64,000 nt of DNA from NCBI RefSeq assembly GCF_000419765.1, contig NZ_ATTQ01000001.1, positions 463,303-527,302 on the forward strand, in the 5' to 3' direction. The stretch's first letter is position 1; each line of letters begins with the position of its first letter. Both the position numbers and the translations under genes were made by a program. Positions 45,943-54,933 of this stretch are shown here, piece by piece. Origin of the DNA: Rhizobium mongolense USDA 1844 (GTDB lineage: Bacteria > Pseudomonadota > Alphaproteobacteria > Rhizobiales > Rhizobiaceae). Below the pieces are notes generated by a model. The model was not told the DNA's origin and ran no database searches. It was given only the letters and a program-made list of their open reading frames with translations.

Positions 45943-47278
45943 CTAAGCGGCGCGCTTGAGGGCGCCTGTCAGCTTCGAGACGATCGTGTCGATGTGCTCG
46001 CGCTCGACGACGAGCGGCGGAGAAAGCGCGATGATGTCGCCCGTCACGCGGATGAGCAGTCCCTTCTGGAAGCAATCGACGAAGACGTCATAGGCTCGCG
46101 TGCCTGGTGCTCCGTTGCGCGATGTAAGCTCTACGGCGCCGACCAGCCCGAGATTGCGGATGTCGACGACATTGGGCAGGCCTTTCAGCGAATGCAGGGC
46201 CTCCTGCCAGTAGTCGGCCAAATCCGCTGCGCGGGTCAGCAGGCCTTCTTCCTCGTAGATTTCCATCGTCGCAAGACCGGCGGCGCAGGCGACCGGATGG
46301 CCGGAATAAGTATAGCCGTGGAAGAGTTCGATCGCATTTTCCGGTCCGACCATCAGGCCGTCATAGACCTTGCGGCTGGCAAAGACGGCGCCCATCGGGA
46401 CCGTACCGTTGGTGATGCCCTTTGCCGTGGTGACGAGGTCGGGCACGACGCCGAAATAGTCCGTCGCGAAGGGTGTGCCCAAGCGTCCAAAACCCGTGAT
46501 GACCTCATCGAAGATCAAAAGGATGCCATACTTGTCTGCCGTCGCACGCAGTTTTTCCAGATAGCCCTTCGGCGGCAGGATGACGCCCGCCGATCCAGAC
46601 ATGGGTTCGACGATGACGGCGGCAATGGTTTCCGCGCCATGGAGAGCGACCAGGCGTTCCAAATCATCCGCAAGTTCAATGCCGTGCTGGGGGAGCCCTT
46701 TGGAAAACGCATTTCGTTCGATATCGAGCGTGTGGCGCATGTGATCGGCTGGAATCTGCGGGAAGACCCGGCGGTTGTTAACAAGGCCGCCGACCGAAAT
46801 GCCGCCGAAGCCGACGCCGTGGTAGCCCTTCTCGCGTCCGATGATCCGGGTTCGCGTGCCCTGGCCGATGGCGCGCTGATAGGCGATGGCGATCTTGAGC
46901 GCCGTATCGACGGATTCGGAACCGGAACCGGTGAAAAACACCCTGTCGAGCTTGGCGTCAGCGCCGCCCGGCGCATTCGCGGCAAGCTTGGCGGCAAAGT
47001 CGAAGGCGATCGGATGACCCAATCTGGAAAGTCGGGGCGTAATCCAGAGCCGCGAGCTGGCGTTCGACAGCTTGGGCGATCTTTTTACGGCCGTGACCGG
47101 CGTTGCAGCACCAGAGGCCTGCCGTACCGTCCAGAACCTGATTGCCGTCGATATCGGTGTAGTACATGCCGTCGGCGGCGGTCAGCAGGCGGGGTGCGGC
47201 TTTGAACTGCCGGTTCGCCGTAAACGGCATCCAGAAATTGTCGAGAACGGGCGCGTTCGTTTTACTGACCTGATCCAT
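45943..47278 (-). pseudogene. Class III omega-amino-acid:pyruvate aminotransferase, single-base frameshift
   Basis: Two overlapping frames join into one full-length (about 445-residue) PLP aminotransferase. The first starts MDQVSKTNAPVLDNFWMPF and runs to 'ALDYAPTFQ'. The second continues 'MGHPIAFDFAAKLA' to the end, with 'ILLIFDEVITGFGRLG' and 'TTAKGITNGTVPMGAV' (PLP Lys). At 47018-47023 the minus strand reads ATTGGG where ATGGG would keep frame, so one base is extra. Resembles beta-alanine/omega-amino-acid:pyruvate aminotransferases. GGAGG precedes the ATG at 47278. Either a recent pseudogene or a sequencing error. Confidence 0.85.
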
Positions 47279-47422
47279 GATGGCCACCTCCTTTGGGATG
47301 ACAATCAGATCAGCGATTTCTTCATTTCAAACAAGTCCTTTTCTTTCTGACGATAACGCATTGAATATTATGAGCGTCAAAGATAACGTTTTCGCTATTT
47401 TGGACACAGGAACGATCCGCAC

Positions 47423-47971
47423 ATGTCCGTCGACATTGGCAGCCGCCTCCGTCACCTGCGCATTGCGCACAACCTTTCCCAGCGCGAACTCGCCAAGCGC
47501 ACGGGCGTGCCGAATTCCACGATCTCTCTCATCGAGTCGAATTCCTCGAACCCATCGGTGGGCGCCTTGAAACGGATACTGGATGGCATCCCGATCGGTC
47601 TGGCCGAATTTTTCGCCTTCGAGCCCGTAAGTCCCAGGAAGGCGTTCTATGCCGCGGAAGAACTGGTGGAGATCGGCAAGGGCGCTATCTCGTACAGGCA
47701 GGTTGGAGAAAACCTGTTCGGACGCAGCCTGCAAATCCTTAAAGAGTGCTACCAGCCAGGCGCGGACACCGGAAAGGTTCCTCTCGTGCACGAAGGAGAG
47801 GAGGGCGGGATCGTCCTGACTGGAAGGCTCGAGGTCACGGTCGATGATGAGCGGAAAATCCTCGGGCCGGGCGATGCCTATTATTTCGAAAGCAGGCGAC
47901 CGCACCGCTTCCGCTGCGTCGGGCCGGTGCCCTGCGAGGTCATCAGTGCCTGCACGCCGCCGACCTTCTAG
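47423..47971 (+). CDS. XRE-family regulator with C-terminal cupin domain (PuuR-like)
   Basis: A 182-residue regulator: N-terminal HTH ('SRLRHLRIAHNLSQRELAKR', 'TISLIESNSSNPSVGALKRI') and a C-terminal cupin sensor ('GEEGGIVLTGRLEVTVDDER'). PuuR-type proteins control polyamine/amino-acid catabolic genes. Divergent from the aminotransferase, which is its probable target. Confidence 0.9.
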   Translation: MSVDIGSRLRHLRIAHNLSQRELAKRTGVPNSTISLIESNSSNPSVGALKRILDGIPIGLAEFFAFEPVSPRKAFYAAEELVEIGKGAISYRQVGENLFGRSLQILKECYQPGADTGKVPLVHEGEEGGIVLTGRLEVTVDDERKILGPGDAYYFESRRPHRFRCVGPVPCEVISACTPPTF

Positions 47972-48753
47972 GTCGTACGGCCCTCGATGCGGGCAAGCAC
48001 GCCGTCGAGTGCGATGGTCAGCGCGGCAAGGCCGCCCTTCTTTTCGAAGTCGGAAAGAACCTGCTCGTTCAGTCCGCCCTTGGTCGCGAATTCGCGGCTG
48101 AGCGTGCTGAACGGCTCGGCGCCGGGCCCGCTCGCCTTCTGAGCAAGGCTTGCAAAGAGAGGGGCGATGTAGGCATGTCCCGTCGCCCTTTCTAGGCCGC
48201 TTCTTTCCAGCCAGGCCGCGACCGTTTCCATGATTCCGAAATAGGTCGACATCATCGCGCTCGCCGTCGCAAGAAGATCGTATTCCTTCCTCGACTGGCA
48301 TTGGACAGCCGTTCCGAGGGTGTCGAACAGCGCTGAGACCGTGTCGTCGGAGGGATAGATGGCGGTTACGCCTTGCCGCCTCGCGACGAAGGGCAGAGGG
48401 ATCGCCTGGAGGAGATGCACGTCGGCGCCGATCCAGTCGAGCAGGGCCTGGCGCTCCGTCGCCGCGACGACGCTGACGACCGTCTGCCCGTCCCTGAACG
48501 AAAGCTTCCGCACAACCTCCTCGGCGACCTGCGGCCGTATCGCCAGGAAGACGATGTCGCTGCGCTCGACGACATCCTGGTTATCCCGGGCAATTCGGAC
48601 GGCGGCGAATTCGGCTGCCAGTGTCGCGGCGATGTGAGCGCTTCGAGGGGAAACGTGAATCTCGGAGGCATAGGTCGGCTCAGTGAGAAGCCCGCGAACC
48701 ATCGCCTCGGTGATAACGCCAGTTCCGACGAATCCGATGCTTTTGACTTTCAC
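47968..48753 (-). CDS. Pyrroline-5-carboxylate reductase-like protein (ProC family)
   Basis: A 261-residue NAD(P)H-dependent reductase with N-terminal Rossmann motif (IGFVGTGVITEAMVRGLL) and the ProC dimerisation region ('GLERATGHAYIAPLFASLAQ', 'SREFATKGGLNEQVL'). GTG 48753 with GGAG upstream starts four bases after the GntR stop, giving an operon with the regulator. In this setting it could reduce pyrroline-5- or pyrroline-2-carboxylate formed from proline or hydroxyproline derivatives (inferred). Confidence 0.8.
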   Translation of the reverse strand: MKVKSIGFVGTGVITEAMVRGLLTEPTYASEIHVSPRSAHIAATLAAEFAAVRIARDNQDVVERSDIVFLAIRPQVAEEVVRKLSFRDGQTVVSVVAATERQALLDWIGADVHLLQAIPLPFVARRQGVTAIYPSDDTVSALFDTLGTAVQCQSRKEYDLLATASAMMSTYFGIMETVAAWLERSGLERATGHAYIAPLFASLAQKASGPGAEPFSTLSREFATKGGLNEQVLSDFEKKGGLAALTIALDGVLARIEGRTT

Positions 48754-48757
48754 CTGA

Positions 48758-49477
48758 TCACTCCGCAGCTCGCAGCCGGCCCAGCGCCACGTCCGTCGTG
48801 TAGTTCTCGCGCATGAAGTTGATGAAATTGTCCTGGAACTGGCGCGTATGGGCGTGGGCGAGCTCATCGGCCAGGTCCACGTTCTTGTCCCGGATGGCGT
48901 CGAGCATGAGCGTATGCTCGTCGGTCAAAAGATAGCCCTCGTGGGTCCGCTCCAGATATTCGAAATGCAGATGGAGCATGCGCTGGCCCTGCGACAGCAG
49001 CTTTTCGTAGAACGAGGCCAGGTACTGGTTCTTGCCTGCATGGGCGATTGCCATATGGAATTCCTTGTTGGCTTCCGACATGGCCAGATGATTGCCGGTC
49101 TTGACTGCCGCCTCGAACTGTTTTTGGCGCTTGGCGATGATCTTCAGGTCGGTGTCCGTCCGCAGAGCGGCGGCCAGGCGCGTATTCATGCGCTGCGCGA
49201 TGTCGAGCGCCTCCACGTATTTGGGGAACGTCGCGATCTCGATCGGAGCAACGATCGTGCTGCGGTTGGAAAGCGTCACGACCAGTTCGTCCGCGCCAAG
49301 TCGGATCAGCGCCTCACGCACCGGGGAGCGGGACATGTCGAAACGTTCTGCCAGCGTCATCTCATCGAGAAGCTGGCCGGGCGCCAGAGTGAGGGCCAGG
49401 ATCTCATTGCGGAGCGTCTCGTAGACGTTTTTCCAGCCGGTACCCCGGGTTCGTTTCACTTCCGATTCTTCAGACAC
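48758..49477 (-). CDS. GntR-family (FadR/FCD) transcriptional regulator
   Basis: A 239-residue regulator with an N-terminal winged HTH ('VYETLRNEILALTLAPGQLL', 'TLAERFDMSRSPVREALIRL') and a C-terminal all-helical FCD domain with metal/ligand His residues. Divergent from the ABC importer and catabolic genes, which carry GTCGAC-containing dyads in the promoter region. It probably represses that operon until the amino acid substrate is present. Confidence 0.9.
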   Translation of the reverse strand: MSEESEVKRTRGTGWKNVYETLRNEILALTLAPGQLLDEMTLAERFDMSRSPVREALIRLGADELVVTLSNRSTIVAPIEIATFPKYVEALDIAQRMNTRLAAALRTDTDLKIIAKRQKQFEAAVKTGNHLAMSEANKEFHMAIAHAGKNQYLASFYEKLLSQGQRMLHLHFEYLERTHEGYLLTDEHTLMLDAIRDKNVDLADELAHAHTRQFQDNFINFMRENYTTDVALGRLRAAE

Positions 49478-49555
49478 TTAGGTCCCTTTCTCTCGACGCG
49501 GCAGCATTGGGCCAGAAAAACAGCGTGTCGGCAACGTAATTTTTCCGCTTGACTT

Positions 49556-49597
49556 TGTCGACACGCTGTTGACAGTTATTAGCCAGTCGACATGTAG
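49556..49597 (+). promoter_or_regulatory. Promoter with GTCGAC dyads, probable GntR operator
   Basis: TGTCGACA (49556-49563) is a perfect 8-bp palindrome and GTCGAC recurs at 49586-49591. Between them TTGACA (49569-49574) is followed after 17 bases by ATGTAG (49592-49597). The second dyad lies between the -35 and -10, where binding would block transcription. Confidence 0.5.
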
Positions 49598-49674
49598 CCG
49601 ACAGAAAAATCACAGAAACGGCTAAAGCCGACGAGTGGAACCGCGCGCTTCGCGCACAGCAAAGAGGAATGCCG

Positions 49675-50508
49675 ATGCTTTCGAAGATGTTAACGTCCGC
49701 CTTGCGGGCGCTGCCCGCGCTCGCCCTCATGGGAGGTCTTTCCGTAACCGCCGCTCACGCCCAGACGGCCGAAGGATACTGGAAAGGAGTCCAGAAAGCG
49801 GGCGTCCTGCGTTGCGGCGCAGCAGTCGCGCCGCCCTATGTCATGCGCGATCCGGCGACCGGCGAGTACTCCGGTTTCTTCGCGGATCTCTGCAAGGAGT
49901 TCGCCGACGCATTGAAGGTGAAGCCTGAGTTCGTCGATACGACCTGGGACAACATCGTCGCTGGCCTGCAGGCCGGCAAATGGGACGTGTCCCTCGCCCT
50001 AAACCGCACGCCGGCGCGAGCCATGGCCGTACAGTTCTCGATCCCGGCGATGGAGTATCAGATCTCGCTCGCCTACAACAAGAATAACCCCAAAATTCCG
50101 GCGAGTGCCGCTGCCGTTGCAGATATTGACAAGGGCGGCGTGACGATCGCGGTGATGTCCGGCACAGCCCAGGACAAGGCGATCTCGGCGGCGGTGAAGA
50201 ATGCCACGGTCTTGCGCCTTCCCGGCAACGACGAGACCCGCCTGGCGGTGACCTCCAAGCGCGCGGACATCCTGGTCGACGCCTCCGACACCAACCAGCT
50301 CTTTACGCAATCCAATCCAGACTGGGCGGTAGCATTGAACCCGACGCCCGCTCTTGCCAAGCAGGGCGTGGCATTCGGCCTGCCGCACAATCTTTCGGCC
50401 GCAGACGTCGAAGTCGTCAATATCTTCCTGGAAGAGAAGGTCGCCACCGGTCATGTGGACGAGTTGATCCGCAAGGCCGTCGACGAAGTCCTCAAGGGCG
50501 CGAAGTAA
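49675..50508 (+). CDS. Polar amino-acid ABC transporter substrate-binding protein
   Basis: A 277-residue periplasmic protein of SBP family 3. Signal peptide with 'ALPALALMGGLSVTAAHAQT' (cleavage after AHA), then 'GVLRCGAAVAPPYVMRDPAT' and 'GLQAGKWDVSLALNRTPARA', typical of amino-acid receptors. ATG 49675 has AGAGGA at the right distance; ATG 49669, two codons upstream, is too close to it. First gene of the importer operon; ligand probably hydroxyproline or a related amino acid from context. Confidence 0.88.
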   Translation: MLSKMLTSALRALPALALMGGLSVTAAHAQTAEGYWKGVQKAGVLRCGAAVAPPYVMRDPATGEYSGFFADLCKEFADALKVKPEFVDTTWDNIVAGLQAGKWDVSLALNRTPARAMAVQFSIPAMEYQISLAYNKNNPKIPASAAAVADIDKGGVTIAVMSGTAQDKAISAAVKNATVLRLPGNDETRLAVTSKRADILVDASDTNQLFTQSNPDWAVALNPTPALAKQGVAFGLPHNLSAADVEVVNIFLEEKVATGHVDELIRKAVDEVLKGAK

Positions 50509-50515
50509 AGCCGCT

Positions 50516-50541
50516 GGCGTCGGCGCTTTGTCGTCGACGCC
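50516..50541 (+). terminator. Intercistronic hairpin after the binding-protein gene
   Basis: GGCGTCG and CGACGCC form a 7-bp GC stem directly after the binding-protein stop. In such operons this position usually attenuates transcription or protects the upstream mRNA, giving more receptor than ATPase. Confidence 0.5.
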
Positions 50542-50571
50542 TCCTTTCGCTGCTACGAACCGAGCTCGGCC

Positions 50572-51348
50572 ATGACCATGTCTCTCAGCCTTCCCCTCGT
50601 GAAAATGCAGAAGCTCCATAAGAGCTACGGTCCTATCCAGGTGCTCAAAGGCATCGACATCGAAATGAAGCCCGGCGAACGCGTCGTCGTCATCGGCCCC
50701 AGCGGCGGCGGCAAGAGCACGCTTCTTCGGGTGATGATGGGTCTCGAGAAGATCGACAGCGGGTCGATCAGCTTCGAGGGCAACTCCTACATCTCGTCGG
50801 AGGCCGCCGACCGGAAGACCCTGATCGACACCGAGGTCCGCCGGTCGATCGGGATGGTCTTTCAGCATTATACACTGTTCCCGCACCTGAACGTCCTGCA
50901 GAACCTCGTTCTCGCCCCTTGCAAGGTTCGAGGAGAGCCGAAGGCGAAGGCCGAAGCACGCGCTGAGGCTCTTCTCGATCGATTCGGCCTCGGCGCGAAA
51001 GCGAAAGCCTATCCGGCCCAGCTCTCCGGCGGACAAAAGCAGCGCGTTGCCATCGCCCGAGCGCTCATGCTGGATCCAAAGCTGATGCTGTTCGACGAGG
51101 TGACATCTGCGCTGGATCCTGAACTTGTCAGCGAAGTCGAGCACGTCATCCTGCAGCTTGCCGCTCAGAACATGCCGATGATGATCGTCACGCATGACAT
51201 GTGGTTCGCAAAGAACATCGCGTCTCGCGTCATCTTCTGCGCCGGCGGTGTGGTGGTCGAGGACGGCCCTCCCGAACAGGTGCTCGGCGCGCCTCGAGAG
51301 GAGCGTACGAAGGAGTTCATCGATCGCGTCTTCCATATCAAGCAGTAG
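50572..51348 (+). CDS. Amino-acid ABC transporter ATP-binding protein
   Basis: A 258-residue GlnQ/HisP-type ATPase: Walker A GPSGGGKST near residue 43, signature LSGGQKQR, Walker B LMLFDEVTSALD, switch His in 'MIVTHDMWFA'. Works with the two following permeases. A start two codons later (ATG 50578) is equally possible. Confidence 0.92.
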   Translation: MTMSLSLPLVKMQKLHKSYGPIQVLKGIDIEMKPGERVVVIGPSGGGKSTLLRVMMGLEKIDSGSISFEGNSYISSEAADRKTLIDTEVRRSIGMVFQHYTLFPHLNVLQNLVLAPCKVRGEPKAKAEARAEALLDRFGLGAKAKAYPAQLSGGQKQRVAIARALMLDPKLMLFDEVTSALDPELVSEVEHVILQLAAQNMPMMIVTHDMWFAKNIASRVIFCAGGVVVEDGPPEQVLGAPREERTKEFIDRVFHIKQ

Positions 51349-51358
51349 GGAGGGGATC

Positions 51359-52021
51359 GTGAACTATACCTTCGATTTCAACGCAATTTCCTTCGCGCCG
51401 CTGCTACAGGGGCTGTGGGTATCGCTGGAGTTGACGGTCGCGGCGAATGCCATAGGCATCGTCTTCGGCTTCGTGCTGGCACTCCTCATCATGAGCCCCA
51501 TCAAGATCGTGCGGCTGCCGTTCATGCTGTTCGTGGAGTTCTTCCGCTGCACGCCGGCCATCGTCCAGATCGTCTGGATTTTCTACTGCGTGCCGATGCT
51601 GTTTGACGTCTTTCTCGACCCGATGACGATGGGGATATTGGCATTGGGGTTGAATCTCACGGCGTTTAACGCCGAGGCCTATCGGGCATCCATCCAGGCG
51701 GTTCCGCGCGAACAGCTCGACGCCGGGATCGCGCTCGGCCTCAACCCGCTCCAACGCGTTCTCTATATCGTCCTTCCCACCGCGTTCCGTGCGTCGATCC
51801 CGGTCCTCCTGACCAATGGTATCGGCATCTTTCAGCAGAGCGCCTTGGTGGCGATCGTCGCCCTGCAGGATCTCATGTACCAGGGCAAGTCGCTAGCGAC
51901 TGAAACCTACCGGCCCATCGAGACCTTCACCGTGGTCGCGCTGATCTATTTCGCAGTCTCGTTCCCGATAACCCAGATCGTCGGCTTTCTTGAACGTCGA
52001 CGCCAATTGCTCGTCAGTTAG
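51359..52021 (+). CDS. Amino-acid ABC transporter permease 1
   Basis: A 220-residue HisMQ-type permease; 'LQGLWVSLELTVAANAIGIV' and the EAA-like loop 'EAYRASIQAVPREQLDAGIA' identify the family. The GTG at 51359 is preceded by GGGAGGGG. Pairs with the next permease. Confidence 0.9.
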   Translation: MNYTFDFNAISFAPLLQGLWVSLELTVAANAIGIVFGFVLALLIMSPIKIVRLPFMLFVEFFRCTPAIVQIVWIFYCVPMLFDVFLDPMTMGILALGLNLTAFNAEAYRASIQAVPREQLDAGIALGLNPLQRVLYIVLPTAFRASIPVLLTNGIGIFQQSALVAIVALQDLMYQGKSLATETYRPIETFTVVALIYFAVSFPITQIVGFLERRRQLLVS

Positions 52022-52031
52022 GAGGCAGATC

Positions 52032-52697
52032 ATGGAGCTCGATTTTTCGATCCTACTTCGTTTCCAGAACGCTCTGCTGCTCGGCCTCTGGATGACGATC
52101 AAGCTGACGGTGATCTGCGTCGTGCTCGGCTGCGCACTGGGCTTTCTCGTCGGACTTGCCCGGACGTCCCGCAGTGTAACTCTGCGTGCGGTCTCAAGCA
52201 TTTATGTCGAATTCTTTCGCGGCACGCCGGTCCTGATCCAGCTATTCTGGATATTCTTCTGCCTGCCACTCATCCTCGGTGTCGAACTCTCGAATCTGAC
52301 ATCGGGCGTGATCGCGCTAACCCTTTATATGGGCGCGATCACCAGCGAGACCTTCCGGGCCAGTCTCAAGTCGATCGGTCCCGAGCAGTTGGATGCCTGT
52401 ATCGCGCTCGGTCTGCCGTGGAATATCCAGGTGACCAACGTCGTGCTGCCTCAAGCCGTACTGCGCGCGATCCCGACGCTGCTTTCGAACTGCATCAGCC
52501 TGTTCAAGGAAAGCGCATTGGTGTCTGCCGTCGGCATGGCCGATCTCATGTTCGTTGGTCAAAACATCTCGAACAACACGGCAAGGCCCGTCGAGGTGCT
52601 GACGGTCGTCGCCCTGATCTACTTCGTGATCGCCTTTCCGCTGACGCGGGCGGTCTCCGTCATCGAGGGGCGGATCCTCAAGAAACTCGCGATCTAA
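52032..52697 (+). CDS. Amino-acid ABC transporter permease 2
   Basis: A 221-residue HisMQ-type permease with 'NALLLGLWMTIKLTVICVVL' and EAA loop 'ETFRASLKSIGPEQLDACIA'. GGAGG lies seven bases before the ATG, ten bases after the first permease stop. Confidence 0.91.
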   Translation: MELDFSILLRFQNALLLGLWMTIKLTVICVVLGCALGFLVGLARTSRSVTLRAVSSIYVEFFRGTPVLIQLFWIFFCLPLILGVELSNLTSGVIALTLYMGAITSETFRASLKSIGPEQLDACIALGLPWNIQVTNVVLPQAVLRAIPTLLSNCISLFKESALVSAVGMADLMFVGQNISNNTARPVEVLTVVALIYFVIAFPLTRAVSVIEGRILKKLAI

Positions 52698-52728
52698 AGA
52701 AATCAAATCCCAAGACAGGAGACATTCC

Positions 52729-53607
52729 ATGAAACTCTCTGGCGTCATGCCCGCGCTCATTACTCCGTTCGACGCGAACAACAAGATCGATTTCAAGGCG
52801 TTCGAAAAGCACCTGACCGCGCTCAGGGCCGCGGGCGTCACCGGCTGGGTGCCGATGGGATCGACAGGCGAATACTTCTCCCTTTCGAACGCGGAGCGCG
52901 ATGAGGTCCTGAGGTTCGTGAAGGACTTCGCCAATAAGGATGAAATCCTGATCGCCGGTACCAACGCGCCGGCGACCCGCGAGGTCATCGAGAACACCCT
53001 GCGCGCCAAGGAGATCGGATACAATACGGTCCTGCTGGCGACCCCATTCTACACGCGGCCAACCCAGGAGGAACTGCTGGCGCATTACCGGGCCGTTCTC
53101 GATGCCACCGATGTCAACCTCATCATGTACAACTACCCGCCGAAGGACGGCATCGAGATTTCCTTCGAGCTCATGGATGCGCTCGCCGACGATCCGCGGG
53201 TCATCGGCATCAAGGAAAGTTCGGGCGTCCTGCAACGTGCCGTGGATATCCACGCCCGTTACAAAGGCCGTATCGACCTCGTCTCGGGTTCGGACGATAT
53301 CGCCCTCGATTTCATGTTCTGGGGCGCCGACTCCTGGATCTGCGGACCGGCCAACTGCATGGCAAAGGCCTGCGTCGATCTCGACCGCACATTCCGTTCC
53401 GGCGAGCTCGCAAAGGCGCGTGAAAAGATGACGGTCCTCTACCGCGCCATGAACATTCTGGAAAGCGGCAAGTTCGTCCAGAAGATCAAATATGGCTGCG
53501 AGCTCCAGGGCACGCCGGTTGGTGTCTGCCGCGCTCCGCTCGGCGAGCTCGCGTTTGAGGAAAAGGCCGATTTCAGGGCGGCCATGCAGCCGATCCTCAA
53601 CTGGTGA
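52729..53607 (+). CDS. Dihydrodipicolinate synthase-family lyase (candidate hydroxypyrroline-carboxylate deaminase)
   Basis: A 292-residue TIM-barrel of the DapA/NAL family: GSTGEY (44-49), Y134/Y136 in MYNYPP and Schiff-base K162 in 'GIKESSG'. In hydroxyproline loci this family removes ammonia from pyrroline-4-hydroxy-2-carboxylate to give 2-oxoglutarate semialdehyde (HypD role). Neighbouring importer, amino-acid dehydrogenase, aldehyde dehydrogenase and proline-racemase homologue support that, so lysine biosynthesis is unlikely. Confidence 0.85.
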   Translation: MKLSGVMPALITPFDANNKIDFKAFEKHLTALRAAGVTGWVPMGSTGEYFSLSNAERDEVLRFVKDFANKDEILIAGTNAPATREVIENTLRAKEIGYNTVLLATPFYTRPTQEELLAHYRAVLDATDVNLIMYNYPPKDGIEISFELMDALADDPRVIGIKESSGVLQRAVDIHARYKGRIDLVSGSDDIALDFMFWGADSWICGPANCMAKACVDLDRTFRSGELAKAREKMTVLYRAMNILESGKFVQKIKYGCELQGTPVGVCRAPLGELAFEEKADFRAAMQPILNW

Positions 53608-53660
53608 ATGGCTACGGGCGGCCGGGCCGCCCCGGCAAATTTCGAATTTACGAGGTCTTC

Positions 53661-54899
53661 GTGACATCCACTGTGGTCGTTGGTGCCGGAATTATCGGCA
53701 TCGCAATCGCCTATGAACTTCAGCGTCGTGGCGATGCCGTCATACTGCTAGACAAGGATGCACCCGGCATGGGCGCATCCTATGGAAATATGGCAAGCAT
53801 AGCGGTGACGGAGTTCATGCCGGCCTCGCGTCCCGGCATCTGGGCGCAAATGCCGAAATGGCTGCTCGACCCGGAGGGCCCGGTGCGCATCCGTCCCGGA
53901 TACCTGCCGAAGCTGGCGCCATGGTTTCTGCGGTTCATTGCTGCAAGCCGGCCCTCGAAACTCAGGGAACTGGAAGCTGCAGGCGCCGTCCTTTGCGGCC
54001 GTGCTCTCGAAGACCTCAATGCGCTCCTGAAGGAGACCGGCCTTGCGCATATGCTGAGCGCCGAGGGCTGCCTTAGCCTGTATACAGACGAGGCCGAGTT
54101 CCGAGCCGACCGGGAGCACCTCGAGGTCCTGGAACGTTTCGATTTGCGCCACGAGGTGCTCGGCACGAACGCTATCCGAGACCTGGAGCCTGCGTTAACG
54201 ACCAAGATCGGCAGGGCCGTCCTTTTCCCGGACAACCGTTCGCTCGCCGATCCATATAAGCTCGTCGTCGCGCTATCGGAGAAGTTCCAGGGATTGGGCG
54301 GGCGTATCGAGGAGGGCGACGTCTCCGGTTTCGAGCACCGTGAGGAAGGGGTTGCCGCGCTTCGGCTGGCGGACGGGCGCAGCCTTGCGGCAGACAGGGT
54401 GGTGCTTGCGGCCGGCGCCTTCACCGCCCGGCTTTCCGCGCTGCTGCGGGAACATATCCCCCTCGAAACCGAACGCGGCTACCACACCCAGATCATGGAG
54501 CCCGGCATCTCGATGCGTCATTCGATCATCTGGCCGGCGCGCGCCTTCATGGTCACACCGACGGCGGGCGGCATCCGGGTCGGCGGCACGATCGAGATGG
54601 CCGGTCTCGACGCGCCGCCGGACTACCGGCGCGCGAAGGTCCTGGTGAAGAGGGCTCAGGAGGCGTTGCCGGATCTAAAGGCCCGGCAGGCGACGCAGTG
54701 GATGGGGCATCGCCCGGCGCTGCCTGACACCGTCCCGGTCATGGGCCAATCCGCCAAGCGCCGCAACGTGTGGTACGCGACCGGCCACGGACATCTCGGC
54801 CTCACATATGCGGCTACGACAGGCCGCCTGATGGCTGATCTCATAACGGGCATCGAACCGCCCGTGGACATGAAACCCTATCGCGTCGACCGCTTCTAA
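53661..54899 (+). CDS. FAD-dependent D-amino-acid dehydrogenase (DadA/HypO-like)
   Basis: A 412-residue DAO-family flavoprotein: N-terminal 'VVVGAGIIGIAIAYELQRRG' FAD-binding motif and C-terminal 'RRNVWYATGHGHLGLTYAAT'. Probably oxidises cis-4-hydroxy-D-proline or D-proline to the pyrroline and passes electrons to the respiratory chain. GTG 53661 with GAGG upstream places the Rossmann motif at the N-terminus; a GTG at 53604 overlapping the DapA-like stop would add 19 non-homologous residues. Confidence 0.88.
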   Translation: MTSTVVVGAGIIGIAIAYELQRRGDAVILLDKDAPGMGASYGNMASIAVTEFMPASRPGIWAQMPKWLLDPEGPVRIRPGYLPKLAPWFLRFIAASRPSKLRELEAAGAVLCGRALEDLNALLKETGLAHMLSAEGCLSLYTDEAEFRADREHLEVLERFDLRHEVLGTNAIRDLEPALTTKIGRAVLFPDNRSLADPYKLVVALSEKFQGLGGRIEEGDVSGFEHREEGVAALRLADGRSLAADRVVLAAGAFTARLSALLREHIPLETERGYHTQIMEPGISMRHSIIWPARAFMVTPTAGGIRVGGTIEMAGLDAPPDYRRAKVLVKRAQEALPDLKARQATQWMGHRPALPDTVPVMGQSAKRRNVWYATGHGHLGLTYAATTGRLMADLITGIEPPVDMKPYRVDRF

Positions 54900-54933
54900 G
54901 TGCGGTGTCGGCGCAAGCCGAAAGGGAGTGAAT

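Noticed and set aside
45862..47205. Plus-strand frame opposite the aminotransferase
   Set aside because: Open only because the minus-strand gene is GC-rich; the aminotransferase motifs are on the minus strand.
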